Source of the DNA: Campylobacterales bacterium
Lineage (GTDB): Bacteria > Campylobacterota > Campylobacteria > Campylobacterales > Hydrogenimonadaceae
Length of the DNA: 64,000 nt
Assembly: GCA_027081015.1 (NCBI GenBank)
Contig: JALWMA010000144.1
Coordinates: 1-64,000, forward strand
Direction of reading: 5' to 3'
Below are positions 7,333 through 16,583 of the stretch, in pieces. Within the stretch, counting starts at the first letter, position 1, and every line of letters starts with the position of its first letter. A model generated the notes under the pieces. That model saw nothing but the letters and a program-made list of their open reading frames with translations. It was not told the DNA's origin and did not search any database. The translations under genes and the position numbers were made by a program.

Positions 7333-8268
7333 TCAGCTGTCTGGCTGAATGACGACCGGACGCCCCTCTTTGAGGCGGGCTGTGTCGAGCCACGAGAGTC
7401 CGTTCGCCCGTATCACCTTGTTGAGGTCCTCTATATACTCCCCTTTTCGCTCCGAGTAGTGTTCGAGCGTGTGTATCAGTTCGGTACCGTAAAGCGGCCT
7501 GCCGTAAGCCCTCATCATGGAGCGTAGATGGCGGAAATCTCTGTAGGCCGGGTGGGTGTTGATGTTTAGAAGATATGAGCGTATCGAGTCCATCGGCGAC
7601 TTGAACGTAGCGAGGCCGTAGTTTCCGAGATGGCTTCTCTGCTCCTTCGGTTTTAGCGCCTTGTCGCTGAAGCTCCACTGACCGAAGAGGGCGTTCCCCT
7701 CCACGGCGAAACGTGAGGTTCCCCATCCGCTCTCCACGGCCCCCTGTGCGACGATTATCGAAGGGGGCACTATATCCACCCGGCGCACGAGCTCTTGCAG
7801 CTTCTCTCTCGTCAATATGTCGTCTCTGTTTTTGAGTACCTTGTATTTGAGTGCCAGCTCCCTGAGCCATGCGCTCTCTCTCCTGGATATCGGCCCTTTC
7901 GAGAGCTCTTCGGTAAGAGCGAGGAGCCTTCTTCGCTCTTTGAGCACCTCTTCATTCGCCATCAGCGCCCCGGATGCCATCAGTCGCAAAAAGATACTCT
8001 TTTTGGTCTCTACGGGGATCTTGTCGGCATACTTTTTCCACCGCTTCGATATACGGGTTATGACGACCCTCGGAACCTCCCTCATCCCTCTTTTGAACTT
8101 CTCCTGAGTGTAGCCCATATTGTCGAGTATCTGCATCGTCTGTTTATAGGAGTTTACACTGTAGTAGAGGAGTTTCGGCGGCTCCGCACGGTGCCGATCT
8201 TCCGATTCTCTGGAGGTGCATCCGGCAAAAAGCAGAAGAAGCAGTACCGGCCAAAAACCGAAGCGCAT
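7333..8268 (-). CDS. lipoprotein with Bax-type glucosaminidase domain
   Basis: A 311-aa predicted peptidoglycan hydrolase. From the ATG at 8268 the N-terminus is a lipoprotein signal (MRFGFWPVLLLLLFAGC), so the protein should be lipid-anchored; the longer TTG start in the track would hide this. The C-terminal half carries the glucosaminidase/Bax signature: VAQGAVESGWGTSRFAVEGN with a catalytic-type Glu, LFGQWSF, ATFKSPMDSIRSYL and LNTHPAYRDFR-like sequence. It may trim the wall, and its place upstream of the flagellar rod operon allows, but does not prove, a role in letting the rod through. Confidence 0.82.
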   Translation of the reverse strand: MRFGFWPVLLLLLFAGCTSRESEDRHRAEPPKLLYYSVNSYKQTMQILDNMGYTQEKFKRGMREVPRVVITRISKRWKKYADKIPVETKKSIFLRLMASGALMANEEVLKERRRLLALTEELSKGPISRRESAWLRELALKYKVLKNRDDILTREKLQELVRRVDIVPPSIIVAQGAVESGWGTSRFAVEGNALFGQWSFSDKALKPKEQRSHLGNYGLATFKSPMDSIRSYLLNINTHPAYRDFRHLRSMMRAYGRPLYGTELIHTLEHYSERKGEYIEDLNKVIRANGLSWLDTARLKEGRPVVIQPDS

Positions 8269-8432
8269 GGAGTCCCAACCTTTAGATACCGCCGCGACCG
8301 ATTCGCCCAAAAATTGAGACTATGGGCCGACTCGGCAGTAGGAGTTTTCAGTTAAAATTTCATATAATATTACCGTAATCGGGCGGCGCATGAAGCTTTG
8401 AGTCGGACGCTCGTGCGCAGCCCGGAGTCTGA

Positions 8433-8438
8433 TATAAT
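8433..8438 (+). promoter_or_regulatory. -10 box of ftsW
   Basis: TATAAT in the context CTGATATAATAGC, with the start predicted about 33 nt before the ftsW ATG. There is no recognisable -35, as is common for this phylum. The 200-bp gap to the Bax-like gene also contains a TATAAT at about 8363. Confidence 0.5.
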
Positions 8439-8477
8439 AGCAAAAACATAGATGAGACACAAAACCAAAGAGAGCCG

Positions 8478-9659
8478 ATGATAGACCGTCCACTTTTCCT
8501 TGCAGTAACAGCACTCATCGTCATCGGCATGGTTTTCAGCTACTCCCTCTCGGCCTATACGGTGCTTCTGTACAATACGCAGCCCTACCACTTTTTTCTT
8601 CGCCAGTTCATCGCCGGAATGGCCGGTATCGTGATCATGTGGGCGCTGGCCAGGCAGAATCCCGAAAAGATCGTCACCCCGGTAGGGTTCACCCTATTCA
8701 CGGTCTCGGCCCTGCTTATGATAGCCCTCCCTTTTCTGCCCGAGCAGTTCGCCAAGGAGGTTGGCGGCGCAAAAAGATGGATACGCCTCGGGCCGGTATC
8801 TTTGGCGCCGGTGGAGTTCTTCAAGGTCGGGTTCGTCTTTTTTCTGGCGTGGAGCTTTTCGCGCAGGGTTCTGCCCCGCCACATGCAGAGAGGAAGCGGG
8901 GAGCGCTATACTCTCAAAGAGGAGCTTCTTATAGTCCTGCCCTATCTTCTGGTCTTCGTCGCGATCATGTTCATAATAGCGATTTTTCAAAACGATCTCG
9001 GGCAGGTTATAGTGCTTGGCGGTACCCTGCTGATCATGATGACTTTTGCCGGAAGCAGTCTGCGATTTTTCGGTGTTTCGATCCTGGTGGCGCTGGTGGC
9101 GTTCGCCGGGTTCATCGTGACATCACCGCACCGGATAGAGCGCTTCAAGGGGTGGTGGTTCATGCTGCAGAACCTCCTGGCGCAGCTCTTTCCGCAGTGG
9201 GCGGCGAAGGTGCCGAAGGTCGATCTGGCCGAAGAGCCCTACCAGGTGAGCAACTCCCTGCACGCCATTCACCACGGCGGACTCTTCGGCACGGGCCTGG
9301 GCAACGGGGTGCTCAAACTCGGCTTTTTGAGCGAGGTGCACACCGACTTCGTGCTGGCCGGCATGGCCGAAGAGATAGGCATTGTGGGGGTGGGTGCGGT
9401 AGTCGTACTTATGATGTTTGTGATATTCAGGCTGCTGAAGATCGCCGGGCGCAGCGAAGAGCCGGTCTACTACCTCTACTGCGTAGGGCTGGCTATGATT
9501 ATCGGCTTCGCCTTTTTGATAAACGCTCTGGGAATAAGCGGCGTGATACCGCTGAAGGGGATAGCCGTTCCGTTTCTAAGCTACGGCGGGTCGCAGGTAC
9601 TGGCGCTTTCGGTGGGGGTGGGGCTTGCACTCTCGATGAGCAAGAGGGCGAGGCTCTGA
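8478..9659 (+). CDS. ftsW: septal peptidoglycan glycosyltransferase, SEDS family (FtsW)
   Basis: A 393-aa multi-pass inner-membrane protein (about ten hydrophobic segments) that polymerises lipid II at the division site with FtsI. Family motifs are visible: GGAKRWIRLGPVSLAPVEFFK near residue 95, the loop after HHGGLFGTGLGNGVLK near 270, and PFLSYGGSQVL close to the C-terminus. FtsW is preferred over RodA because of its neighbours murG and ftsI and the order ftsW-flgB seen in relatives. The ATG is preceded by AAAGAGAG. Confidence 0.9.
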   Translation: MIDRPLFLAVTALIVIGMVFSYSLSAYTVLLYNTQPYHFFLRQFIAGMAGIVIMWALARQNPEKIVTPVGFTLFTVSALLMIALPFLPEQFAKEVGGAKRWIRLGPVSLAPVEFFKVGFVFFLAWSFSRRVLPRHMQRGSGERYTLKEELLIVLPYLLVFVAIMFIIAIFQNDLGQVIVLGGTLLIMMTFAGSSLRFFGVSILVALVAFAGFIVTSPHRIERFKGWWFMLQNLLAQLFPQWAAKVPKVDLAEEPYQVSNSLHAIHHGGLFGTGLGNGVLKLGFLSEVHTDFVLAGMAEEIGIVGVGAVVVLMMFVIFRLLKIAGRSEEPVYYLYCVGLAMIIGFAFLINALGISGVIPLKGIAVPFLSYGGSQVLALSVGVGLALSMSKRARL

Positions 9660-9710
9660 CCCTGCCGCTTCGTTTGGATTCGGTATAAATTTCACATTTT
9701 AGGAGAGCAG

Positions 9711-10415
9711 GTGCAAAACGACAAACTGAACAGGATGATAGAGATGTTCGGGCTTCAAAACAGGCTGAACGACGATACAAACGGCCCGAAGTGGCGAGAT
9801 GGTGTCACGAAGCATGGGAAAGTGATAAACTGGAAGCGGTGCATAGTGATGGAGACCGCCGAACTGATCGACAGCTTCAGCTGGAAGCACTGGAAGAGCA
9901 TTGACGGCGGAATAGATATAGAGAATATCAGAATCGAGATGGTCGATATCTGGCACTTCGTAATGAGCTACATTCTGCGCTTCAAAACCCCCGAAGAGGC
10001 GGCGAAAAAAGCTCTGGAGAGGATGACGGAGAGCGGCATCAGGCTGCCTGAGAGCTGGAGTCCGAGAGACAACCAACGCATAGAGGAGCTCCTTTCGCCG
10101 TTCGAGGATCTTATGGCGCTTGCCCTCATAAAGAGCGACGACGAAGCCTATATGGAGGAGCTGCTCGAGAAGTTTTGGGAGGCTCTGGATGCGGTGGGCA
10201 TGAGCTTCGATGACCTCTACCGTCTCTACATAGGCAAAAACGCCCTGAACCAGTTTCGGCAGCTGCACGGATACAAAGAGGGCACCTACACCAAAATCTG
10301 GAACGGCAGGGAGGATAATGCCGTGATGCAGGAGATACTGGCCGAAAACCCCGAAATTACCTACGAGGGACTTCTGCGCGAGCTCGGGAATAGGTATGCG
10401 CAAGCGTGTGCTTAG
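9711..10415 (+). CDS. dut: dimeric dUTP diphosphatase (all-alpha NTP-PPase fold)
   Basis: Hydrolyses dUTP to dUMP, keeping uracil out of DNA and feeding dTMP synthesis. The 234-aa protein is of the dimeric, all-alpha type used by Campylobacter and trypanosomes, not the trimeric beta type. The metal-binding helices are visible: ETAELIDSFSWKHWK near residue 45 and IEMVDIWHFVMSY near residue 75. The GTG start has AGGAGAGCAG just upstream and a TATAAA some 25 nt before. The 3' end approaches murG closely, so the two are probably co-transcribed. Confidence 0.9.
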   Translation: MQNDKLNRMIEMFGLQNRLNDDTNGPKWRDGVTKHGKVINWKRCIVMETAELIDSFSWKHWKSIDGGIDIENIRIEMVDIWHFVMSYILRFKTPEEAAKKALERMTESGIRLPESWSPRDNQRIEELLSPFEDLMALALIKSDDEAYMEELLEKFWEALDAVGMSFDDLYRLYIGKNALNQFRQLHGYKEGTYTKIWNGREDNAVMQEILAENPEITYEGLLRELGNRYAQACA

Positions 10416-10441
10416 CGGCGGGCGGCGCTCAAAGGTGTGCC

Positions 10442-11455
10442 GTGCGAAGTAAAATTTTGCTGACCGGCGGCGGTACGGGAGGGCACCTTTCGATCGTGCG
10501 CTCGGTAAAAGAGGAGCTTCTAAAAAGGGGCATAAAGCCTTTTTACATCGGCTCCGAGAGCGGGCAGGACAGGGCGTGGTTCGGCGACGACGACGGTTTT
10601 GAACAGAGTCTCTTTCTGGAATCTTCGGGCGTCGTGAACAAAAGGGGTTTTGCGAAAATCGCATCGATAATCCGGCTTCTGAAATCTGCCCGTGAAGCAC
10701 GGGCCTTCATGAAAGAGCACGATATAGAAGCGGTGCTCAGCGTCGGCGGTTTTTCGGCCGCACCCGCCTCTTTCGCCGCCGTTTATTCAAAAATCCCGCT
10801 CTTCATTCATGAGCAAAATGCCGTAAGCGGCCGCCTGAACCGCATCCTCAAGCCTTTTGCAGAACGCTTTTTCAGCTCGTATGAAGAGAGTTTCACACAC
10901 TACCCGGTAAGCGATATTTTTTTCGAAACCGCCAGGGTGCGGACGGAGGTAAAGAGCGTCATATTCCTCGGGGGAAGCCAGGGTGCAAGAGCGGTAAACG
11001 ACTTCGCGCTTTCGGTCGCCGCCGGGTTGAGAGAGCGCGGCGTATCCATCATCCACCAGACAGGAAGCGGGGACTACCTGCGTGTCAAAGGGGCTTACGA
11101 AAAGGCGGGAATAGAGGCCGATCTTTTCGATTTCGACAGGAGTTTGAGCCGAAAGATAGCCGCCGCGGACTTCGCGGTAAGCCGCGCCGGTGCCGGAACG
11201 CTCTGGGAGCTTGCGGCAAACCGTATTCCGTCGCTTTTCGTACCCTACCCGTACGCCGCCGGAGACCACCAGTACAAAAACGCCCTTTTTCTGCAGCGCA
11301 GATCGGCGGCTTGGGTGGCGCGCGAGAGTGAGCTGAAGCCCGATCTTTTGTGGAGGCTGCTCGAAAGCGACATCGAAAGCGTCAGCAGAAGGCTCGCTAC
11401 AGCGATAGAGCCGGGCGGAGCAAAGAAGATAGCGGACGCTCTGACGGGAGGTTGA
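10442..11455 (+). CDS. murG: UDP-GlcNAc--lipid I N-acetylglucosaminyltransferase
   Basis: Makes lipid II from lipid I at the inner face of the cytoplasmic membrane. The 337-aa GT28 protein has the glycine loop LLTGGGTGGHLS at its N-terminus, the membrane-association segment, a second glycine loop LGGSQGARAVND near residue 180, and the UDP-GlcNAc site AVSRAGAGTLWELA near residue 250. The track start would overlap dut; the GTG at 10442, preceded by AAAGGTG, gives the normal N-terminus. It acts upstream of FtsW/FtsI. Confidence 0.92.
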   Translation: MRSKILLTGGGTGGHLSIVRSVKEELLKRGIKPFYIGSESGQDRAWFGDDDGFEQSLFLESSGVVNKRGFAKIASIIRLLKSAREARAFMKEHDIEAVLSVGGFSAAPASFAAVYSKIPLFIHEQNAVSGRLNRILKPFAERFFSSYEESFTHYPVSDIFFETARVRTEVKSVIFLGGSQGARAVNDFALSVAAGLRERGVSIIHQTGSGDYLRVKGAYEKAGIEADLFDFDRSLSRKIAAADFAVSRAGAGTLWELAANRIPSLFVPYPYAAGDHQYKNALFLQRRSAAWVARESELKPDLLWRLLESDIESVSRRLATAIEPGGAKKIADALTGG

Positions 11456-11615
11456 TATTTGTTGTCGGTCCGCGGGCTCGGCCCGGAGTTTGCAAGCGGC
11501 GTTCAAAAGGTAAACGACCGACAGGGATCTGTTTGGTTATAATATATTGAAGATGAAACTCAAACCCGCAGTGCCCGAAGGGTCGAAGTGCATAAACAGA
11601 TCGAAGGAGAAGATC

Positions 11616-11933
11616 ATGACCAAAAACGAATCGGCGCAGATAGAGGAGCTTAAAAAGGAGATGGAGGCTCTTAAAGAAGATCTTTCCAAGCTTACGCAGA
11701 CACTCGGGAAGATCACGGAAGAGAAGATAAAGAGCTCGGCGGGAGATATAAAGGATCAGATTCTTTCGCAGATCCCCAAAGAGCAGCTGGAGCAGCTCGA
11801 AGAGGTGAAGGCGAAGAGCGAGGAGGTGCTCGAGACTCTAAAGGAGCAGCAGGAGAAGCATCCGGCCGGTACTCTGCTTGTGGCCGCGGGTATAGGGTTT
11901 TTGCTGGGCAGGGTGCTGGGCGGAAAGAGCTGA
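11616..11933 (+). CDS. DUF883/YqjD-like membrane-anchored protein
   Basis: A 105-aa protein with an acidic-basic coiled-coil N-terminal part (EELKKEMEALKEDLSKLTQ) and a C-terminal glycine-rich membrane anchor (KHPAGTLLVAAGIGFLLGRV). This design matches the DUF883 (ElaB/YqjD) family, whose E. coli members bind ribosomes at the membrane in stationary phase. The start was moved to the ATG at 11616, which has GAAGGAG upstream; the track start is 23 codons too early. It overlaps the next gene by one base, so the three small genes here form a set. Confidence 0.7.
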   Translation: MTKNESAQIEELKKEMEALKEDLSKLTQTLGKITEEKIKSSAGDIKDQILSQIPKEQLEQLEEVKAKSEEVLETLKEQQEKHPAGTLLVAAGIGFLLGRVLGGKS

Positions 11934-12271
11934 TGGCCAAGGTTACCGTATCGGACTTCATTATCGCGCTGCTCGATCTGGCGGAAGCGCAGAGCAGGGC
12001 GTTTCAGGAGTCGGCCGAAAACTTCTTGAACCGTCAGCGCAAGGCTCTGCACGAGTCGCTTTTCAGGAGTCTCTGGATGGGGGCGTGGATAGTGCTTGCC
12101 GCCGTGGCCGTTATGGGTGCGCTTGCTTTTTTCACACTCGGTTTCTACAGGTGGCTCTCGCTCCATCTTCCGGAAACCGCCGCCCCTTTTGCGGCTGGGG
12201 GCCTGCTGCTGCTTTTCGCGCTGCTTTTCGGCTTTTTGGCGCTCAAACTCAGAAGTGACGAAGATGGGTGA
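11933..12271 (+). CDS. YqjE-like (phage holin superfamily III-type) membrane protein
   Basis: A 112-aa protein with an amphipathic N-terminal helix (DFIIALLDLAEAQSRAF) and two membrane segments (about residues 48-70 and 82-104) separated by a short loop. This topology and the position after a DUF883 gene resemble YqjE of the E. coli yqjCDEK operon. Function is unknown. Its start overlaps the previous stop, and its end overlaps the next gene by 8 bp, showing tight translational coupling. Confidence 0.6.
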   Translation: MAKVTVSDFIIALLDLAEAQSRAFQESAENFLNRQRKALHESLFRSLWMGAWIVLAAVAVMGALAFFTLGFYRWLSLHLPETAAPFAAGGLLLLFALLFGFLALKLRSDEDG

Positions 12272-12545
12272 AGAGCTGAAAGAGGCGAAAGAGAGGTTCG
12301 AAGCGCTCTCGAAGGGGAGGTACTACCCCAAAAGGCTCACCCTTCAGGAGGCGAAGGAGCGGCTTGCCCGGACCGATCCGGGACTTGACATTTCGCCCCT
12401 TTTGAGCGCGAAAGATGCCGCCGAACTTAAGCGTGCCGCTCTTTCGCTTCTGGCCCAGTCGGCGCAGCCGCAGACCCTTTCGTACTTCTCGCCCCTGCTC
12501 ATCGAGGCTCTGGACGAGGTGTTGAAGCTGCTCGACGATAGATAG
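12264..12545 (+). CDS. small hypothetical protein, third gene of YqjD/E-like set
   Basis: A 93-aa soluble protein, all-helical in appearance, with an N-terminal charged helix and a YYPKRLTLQEAKERLA stretch. The track entry begins far upstream inside the previous gene; the ATG at 12264, with AAGTGACGAAG upstream, overlaps the preceding gene by 8 bp and is the likely start. It occupies the position of yqjK in the enterobacterial cluster but I do not see clear sequence similarity. It ends 9 bp from the convergent reductase gene. Confidence 0.55.
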   Translation: MGEELKEAKERFEALSKGRYYPKRLTLQEAKERLARTDPGLDISPLLSAKDAAELKRAALSLLAQSAQPQTLSYFSPLLIEALDEVLKLLDDR

Positions 12546-12554
12546 GGCACGGCC

Positions 12555-13289
12555 TTAGCGGACTACTTCTCCGTCGTAGGAGACTATGCCCCTCATGAGG
12601 TTTCCTACATGTTTGAAGCCCTGGGCCTTCATCACATGCTGTATCTGGTAGCTGCGGCTTCCCGTGTGGCAGTAGAGTATGAGGTGATCCTCTTTTTTGC
12701 CCTGAATTTTGCCGAACCAGTCGTAAAACTGTGATGTGGGCCAAAGTTCGTCCACCCCTTTGATGCGGCCCATCTGGTACTCCATAGGCTCACGTACGTC
12801 TATCAGCTCGAACCGCACCATTCCAAGATCTCTCGCCTCAAGCAGCGCTTCGAGCTCCTCGCCGTCGAGCTGCTCTTTCGTTACGAGCAGTTCCGCCTCC
12901 TCCTGTGTAAGGCCTCTCGAGTGCAGGTGTACGGCCTCCTCCATCTCCTCTTCCGCCTTATGCTTCGCGGCATACTCCGGCGTGCAGAAGATTCCGCAGT
13001 GGCAGTACCCCTGCTCGGGGATCTCCTTCTCGAGCGCCGGTTTGCATGGGCATATGCGGTTGTCTGCAGCCTTTCTCTCTTCGGGGGTTTCGCCCACCAC
13101 CATGAAGCAGGGGCAGTACCTTTTGCCGTAGATCATCTTGTTGCGGGCAAGCCCCATCGCGACCCCTTCGTTTATCTCGCTGTCGGGGTTTTGGACGAAT
13201 CCGAACTGCTTGTTGACCTTCTCTACGAATCTCCATGTCTTTTCGAGTTCCGTCTGAAACTCGGGTGAATTGGGATCTATCTGCTGCAT
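12555..13289 (-). CDS. ferredoxin:thioredoxin reductase catalytic domain fused to rhodanese
   Basis: A 244-aa two-domain protein. Residues about 1-110 carry the FTR catalytic beta-chain pattern CPC-x18-CPC-x13-CHC followed by GIFC, which in known FTRs binds a 4Fe-4S cluster beside a redox-active disulfide. Residues about 125-244 are a rhodanese domain with LIDVREPMEYQMGRI and the active-site loop YCHTGSRS (Cys persulfide site). Between them is an acidic helical linker. The fusion suggests passing electrons or sulfur between thiol and persulfide chemistry. No FTR variable chain or ferredoxin gene is adjacent. The ATG has GAAGGAAAG upstream. Confidence 0.85.
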   Translation of the reverse strand: MQQIDPNSPEFQTELEKTWRFVEKVNKQFGFVQNPDSEINEGVAMGLARNKMIYGKRYCPCFMVVGETPEERKAADNRICPCKPALEKEIPEQGYCHCGIFCTPEYAAKHKAEEEMEEAVHLHSRGLTQEEAELLVTKEQLDGEELEALLEARDLGMVRFELIDVREPMEYQMGRIKGVDELWPTSQFYDWFGKIQGKKEDHLILYCHTGSRSYQIQHVMKAQGFKHVGNLMRGIVSYDGEVVR

Positions 13290-13343
13290 AGGCCATCTTT
13301 CCTTCTGTGTAATTCCAAGTAAATATCGGTAATTTAAGCTGTG

Positions 13344-13349
13344 ATTATA
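13344..13349 (-). promoter_or_regulatory. -10 box of the FTR-rhodanese gene
   Basis: Minus-strand TATAAT in TCTCTATAATCAC, about 55 nt before the gene. The 215-bp gap to alaS is AT-rich and also contains the alaS promoter. Nothing else is recognised there. Confidence 0.5.
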
Positions 13350-13465
13350 GAGAAAAAAAGTGGATATTATTTTTAAAGCTCTCTTTTAACTTGTCTGAAA
13401 AGGTTTTGAGAAAAATAGACCGGGCTTCTTCATACTCTATTACCGACATTTCAAAAGAATTTGGA

Positions 13466-13471
13466 TAAAAT
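13466..13471 (+). promoter_or_regulatory. -10 box of the alaS operon
   Basis: TAAAAT in TTTGGATAAAATCGG, with a start predicted about 27 nt before the alaS ATG. The upstream 100 bp are AT-rich with periodic T/A runs, the usual substitute for a -35 box in this phylum. Confidence 0.5.
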
Positions 13472-13504
13472 CGGAACAATTTTATTTACAAGGTTCTAAC
13501 GACT

Positions 13505-16072
13505 ATGGATATCAGACAGGCTTTTTTGGATTACTTCGCGTCTAAAGGGCATAAAATATACGAGAGCTCCCCCCTCGTGCCCGACGACCCCACGCTCCTA
13601 TTTACCAATGCCGGAATGGTCCCTTTCAAGAATATCTTTACCGGTGAAGTCCCGGCACCGACCCCGCCGAGGGCGGCGAGCTGCCAGACCTGCATAAGGG
13701 CGGGCGGAAAGCACAACGACCTCGAGAATGTGGGCCATACCGCCAGACACCACACCTTTTTCGAGATGCTCGGAAATTTCAGTTTCGGAGACTACTTCAA
13801 AGAGGAGGCCGTAGCCTATGCGTGGGAGTTCGTAACCGAAGTGTTGGAGCTGCCGAAAGATCGGCTCTGGGTAACGGTTCACGAGAGCGACGACGAGGCG
13901 GAGGAGATCTGGGCGAAGCATATAGCGCGCGACCGCATTCTGCGCATGGGTGACAAGGACAACTTCTGGCAGATGGGCGATACCGGCCCCTGCGGACCCT
14001 GCAGCGAGATATTCTACGACCAGGGAGAGGAGCACTTCAACGGTCCCGAAGACTATCTGGGCGGAGAGGGCGACCGCTTTTTGGAGATATGGAACCTCGT
14101 ATTCATGCAGTACGAGCGCGACAAAGATGGAAACCTCACCCCGCTGCCGAAGCCTTCGATAGATACCGGGATGGGCCTCGAGCGTGTCGTCGCCGTAAAA
14201 GAGGGCAAGCTCAGCAACTACGATACGGAGCTTTTTATGCCGATCATCAGGGCGGTCGAAGAGCTTGTGGGCAGAAAGTACGAGTACGAGAGCGGTGCGA
14301 GCTACAGGGTCATAGCCGACCATCTCCGCTCTACCGCTTTTCTGCTTGCGCAGGGTGTGAACTTCTCGAACGAAGGGCGCGGCTACGTTCTGCGCCGTAT
14401 TCTGCGCCGTGCGGTGCGCCACGGCTATATGCTGGGGCTGAGGGAGCCTTTCATGTACAGGCTCGTGGATGTTCTGGTGCAGATAATGGGCGGCCACTAC
14501 ACCTACCTCCGGGAGAAAAGAGAGGGCGTCAAACAGATGATGCGGCTCGAAGAGGAGCGCTTCTTTGCGACGATCGCGGCGGGAATAGAGCTCTTCGAAA
14601 AGGAGCTTCGAAACACGAAAAACCTCTTCAGCGGCGCCGTCGCGTTCAAGCTATACGACACATACGGTTTTCCGCTGGACCTGACGCAGGATATGCTCAA
14701 AGAGAGAGACATGGATGTGGACATAGCCGAATTCGAGCGGCTGATGAACGAGCAGCGGATGCGTGCGAAGGCCGCCTGGAAAGGGAGCGGCGACGCGGCC
14801 GTGGAGGGCGACTTCAGGGCCCTGCTGGAGGAGTTCGGCAAAAACAGCTTCGTGGGTTACGACTCCTTGAGTGCCGAAAGCAGGGTTCTTGCGGTTTTGA
14901 ACGAGAGTTTCGCAAGGGTGAAGTGCCTGAACCCGGGACAGAAGGGGTGGTTGCTGCTCGATGTCACACCCTTCTACGCCGAGAGCGGCGGGCAGACGGG
15001 CGATGCTGGGGAGCTGAAGGAGCCCGGCTCCGGGCAGAGGGTTGCGGAGGTTCTCTATACGAAGAAGTTTTTCGACCTCAATCTGAGCGAAGTAGAGGCC
15101 GAAGCCAAGATCTGCGAAAACGACGATCTCGAAGCGGTCGTAGACAGCTCACGCCGCGAGATAGCCAAGCACCACAGCGCTACCCATCTGCTCCACAGCG
15201 CTCTGCGAGAGATACTCGGAGAGCATGTAACCCAGGCGGGGTCGCTGGTGGAGGCGAACAGGCTCCGTTTCGACTTCAGCCACCCCAAACCCCTTACCGC
15301 CGAAGAGATTACGGCCGTCGAAGAGAGGGTTAACGCGATCGTGGAGCGCGGCATCGAGGCGGATGTGGAGGAGATGGCTCTCGAAGATGCCAAAAATAGA
15401 GGCGCGATGGCCCTTTTCGGCGAGAAGTACGGTGAAAAGGTGCGCGTAGTCGCATTCGGCGACACCTCCGTAGAGCTTTGCGGCGGCACCCATGTGCACA
15501 ACACGGCGGAGATAGGAGTGTTTCTGATAACCAAAGAGAGCGGCGTGAGTGCCGGTGTGCGGCGCATAGAGGCGGTCTGCGGACACGCCGCGTACGAGTC
15601 GGTAAAAAAGATGCGCTCTACGCTGGCGGAGATAGCGGGCGAACTGAAGGCGAAAGAGCCGATGCAGGGCATCGCCAAGCTTAAGTCGCAGATAAGAGAG
15701 CTCAAAAGCGAGCTGGCCGCGGCGCAAAAGAGCAGAAAGAGCGAGCTGAAGGCCGAGTCTATAGGCGGTGTAACCGTAATTGTCGAAGAGGTAGAAGGCG
15801 GCGACATAAAGGAGATGATAGACGATCTCAAAAACGCACACGATAGTGTTGCCGTCATGCTCTTTCAGAAAAGAGGCGACAAGGTTCTGATAGCCGCGGG
15901 GCAGAAGAACAGCCCGATAAAAGCGGGTGCATGGGTCAAAGAGATCGCGCCGGTGCTTGGCGGCGGCGGCGGCGGACGAGACGACTTCGCGCAGGCCGGG
16001 GGCAAGGATGCGTCGAAGATTCCCGAGGCGAAAGAGAAGGCGCTCTCGTACCTCAAAGAGAAGATAGGCTAA
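13505..16072 (+). CDS. alaS: alanyl-tRNA synthetase
   Basis: Charges tRNA-Ala. The 855-aa protein has the class II catalytic core ([20 protein letters not shown] near residue 80 and DTGMGLERV near 225), the editing domain with [13 protein letters not shown] near 565 and [13 protein letters not shown] near 660, and the C-terminal DHHA1 domain with a glycine run [15 protein letters not shown]. It opens a compact six-gene operon ending in PBP1A. Length is normal. Confidence 0.97.
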   Translation: MDIRQAFLDYFASKGHKIYESSPLVPDDPTLLFTNAGMVPFKNIFTGEVPAPTPPRAASCQTCIRAGGKHNDLENVGHTARHHTFFEMLGNFSFGDYFKEEAVAYAWEFVTEVLELPKDRLWVTVHESDDEAEEIWAKHIARDRILRMGDKDNFWQMGDTGPCGPCSEIFYDQGEEHFNGPEDYLGGEGDRFLEIWNLVFMQYERDKDGNLTPLPKPSIDTGMGLERVVAVKEGKLSNYDTELFMPIIRAVEELVGRKYEYESGASYRVIADHLRSTAFLLAQGVNFSNEGRGYVLRRILRRAVRHGYMLGLREPFMYRLVDVLVQIMGGHYTYLREKREGVKQMMRLEEERFFATIAAGIELFEKELRNTKNLFSGAVAFKLYDTYGFPLDLTQDMLKERDMDVDIAEFERLMNEQRMRAKAAWKGSGDAAVEGDFRALLEEFGKNSFVGYDSLSAESRVLAVLNESFARVKCLNPGQKGWLLLDVTPFYAESGGQTGDAGELKEPGSGQRVAEVLYTKKFFDLNLSEVEAEAKICENDDLEAVVDSSRREIAKHHSATHLLHSALREILGEHVTQAGSLVEANRLRFDFSHPKPLTAEEITAVEERVNAIVERGIEADVEEMALEDAKNRGAMALFGEKYGEKVRVVAFGDTSVELCGGTHVHNTAEIGVFLITKESGVSAGVRRIEAVCGHAAYESVKKMRSTLAEIAGELKAKEPMQGIAKLKSQIRELKSELAAAQKSRKSELKAESIGGVTVIVEEVEGGDIKEMIDDLKNAHDSVAVMLFQKRGDKVLIAAGQKNSPIKAGAWVKEIAPVLGGGGGGRDDFAQAGGKDASKIPEAKEKALSYLKEKIG

Positions 16073-16091
16073 AGAGAAAGAGGAGTGTACT

Positions 16092-16583
16092 ATGAGAGAG
16101 TTTGCGGCGGAACTTTTCGGTAACTACGCTTTCGTAATTCTCTTTTTGCATGTATTGGGCGCCATCGTATGGGTCGGCGGAATGATAGCAATGCGCATAG
16201 CCGTACATCCCGCTTTGCAGCATATAGAAGATACGAAAGTGCGGCTTGCAAGAACGCTGGAGATGGTGGGAAACCTCTTTCGGCTGGTACTCCCTTTCAT
16301 AGTGCTGCTTCTTCTAACCGGGCTTATTATGGGTCTTGCCGTCGGCTCCGGCGGTACGAAGTCGGGGATGTTCGTCCATATGAAAGAGGGTATCTGGCTG
16401 ATCATGACCCTAAACTACGCGATGATGGTGAGGCTTAGAAACAGGGCCGAGAGGTTTTTCATCTCCGGCGATCTTGCCGGTGCGCGCAAAACGATGGAGC
16501 CGGTGGCGAAGATTATGCTGCCTCTCAATATTCTTCTGGGGCTTATCGCCCTCGCCGCCGGGATCTCTTTGAGGGGCTTTTGA
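16092..16583 (+). CDS. four-helix membrane protein, CopD-like
   Basis: A 163-aa membrane protein with four hydrophobic segments (about residues 12-35, 57-80, 95-110, 138-160). The first contains LFLHVLGAIVWVGGMI, a His-xxxxx-Trp pattern like that in CopD and related haem or copper membrane proteins. It lies 20 nt after alaS and overlaps maf by 4 bp. A ribosome binding site AAAGAGGAG precedes the ATG. Function is not known; CopD-like is based on the first helix only. Confidence 0.6.
   Translation: MREFAAELFGNYAFVILFLHVLGAIVWVGGMIAMRIAVHPALQHIEDTKVRLARTLEMVGNLFRLVLPFIVLLLLTGLIMGLAVGSGGTKSGMFVHMKEGIWLIMTLNYAMMVRLRNRAERFFISGDLAGARKTMEPVAKIMLPLNILLGLIALAAGISLRGF

Noticed and set aside
9699-10700. 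333-aa minus-strand ORF opposite dut and murG
   Set aside because: It spans two well-supported genes in antisense and has no family features.
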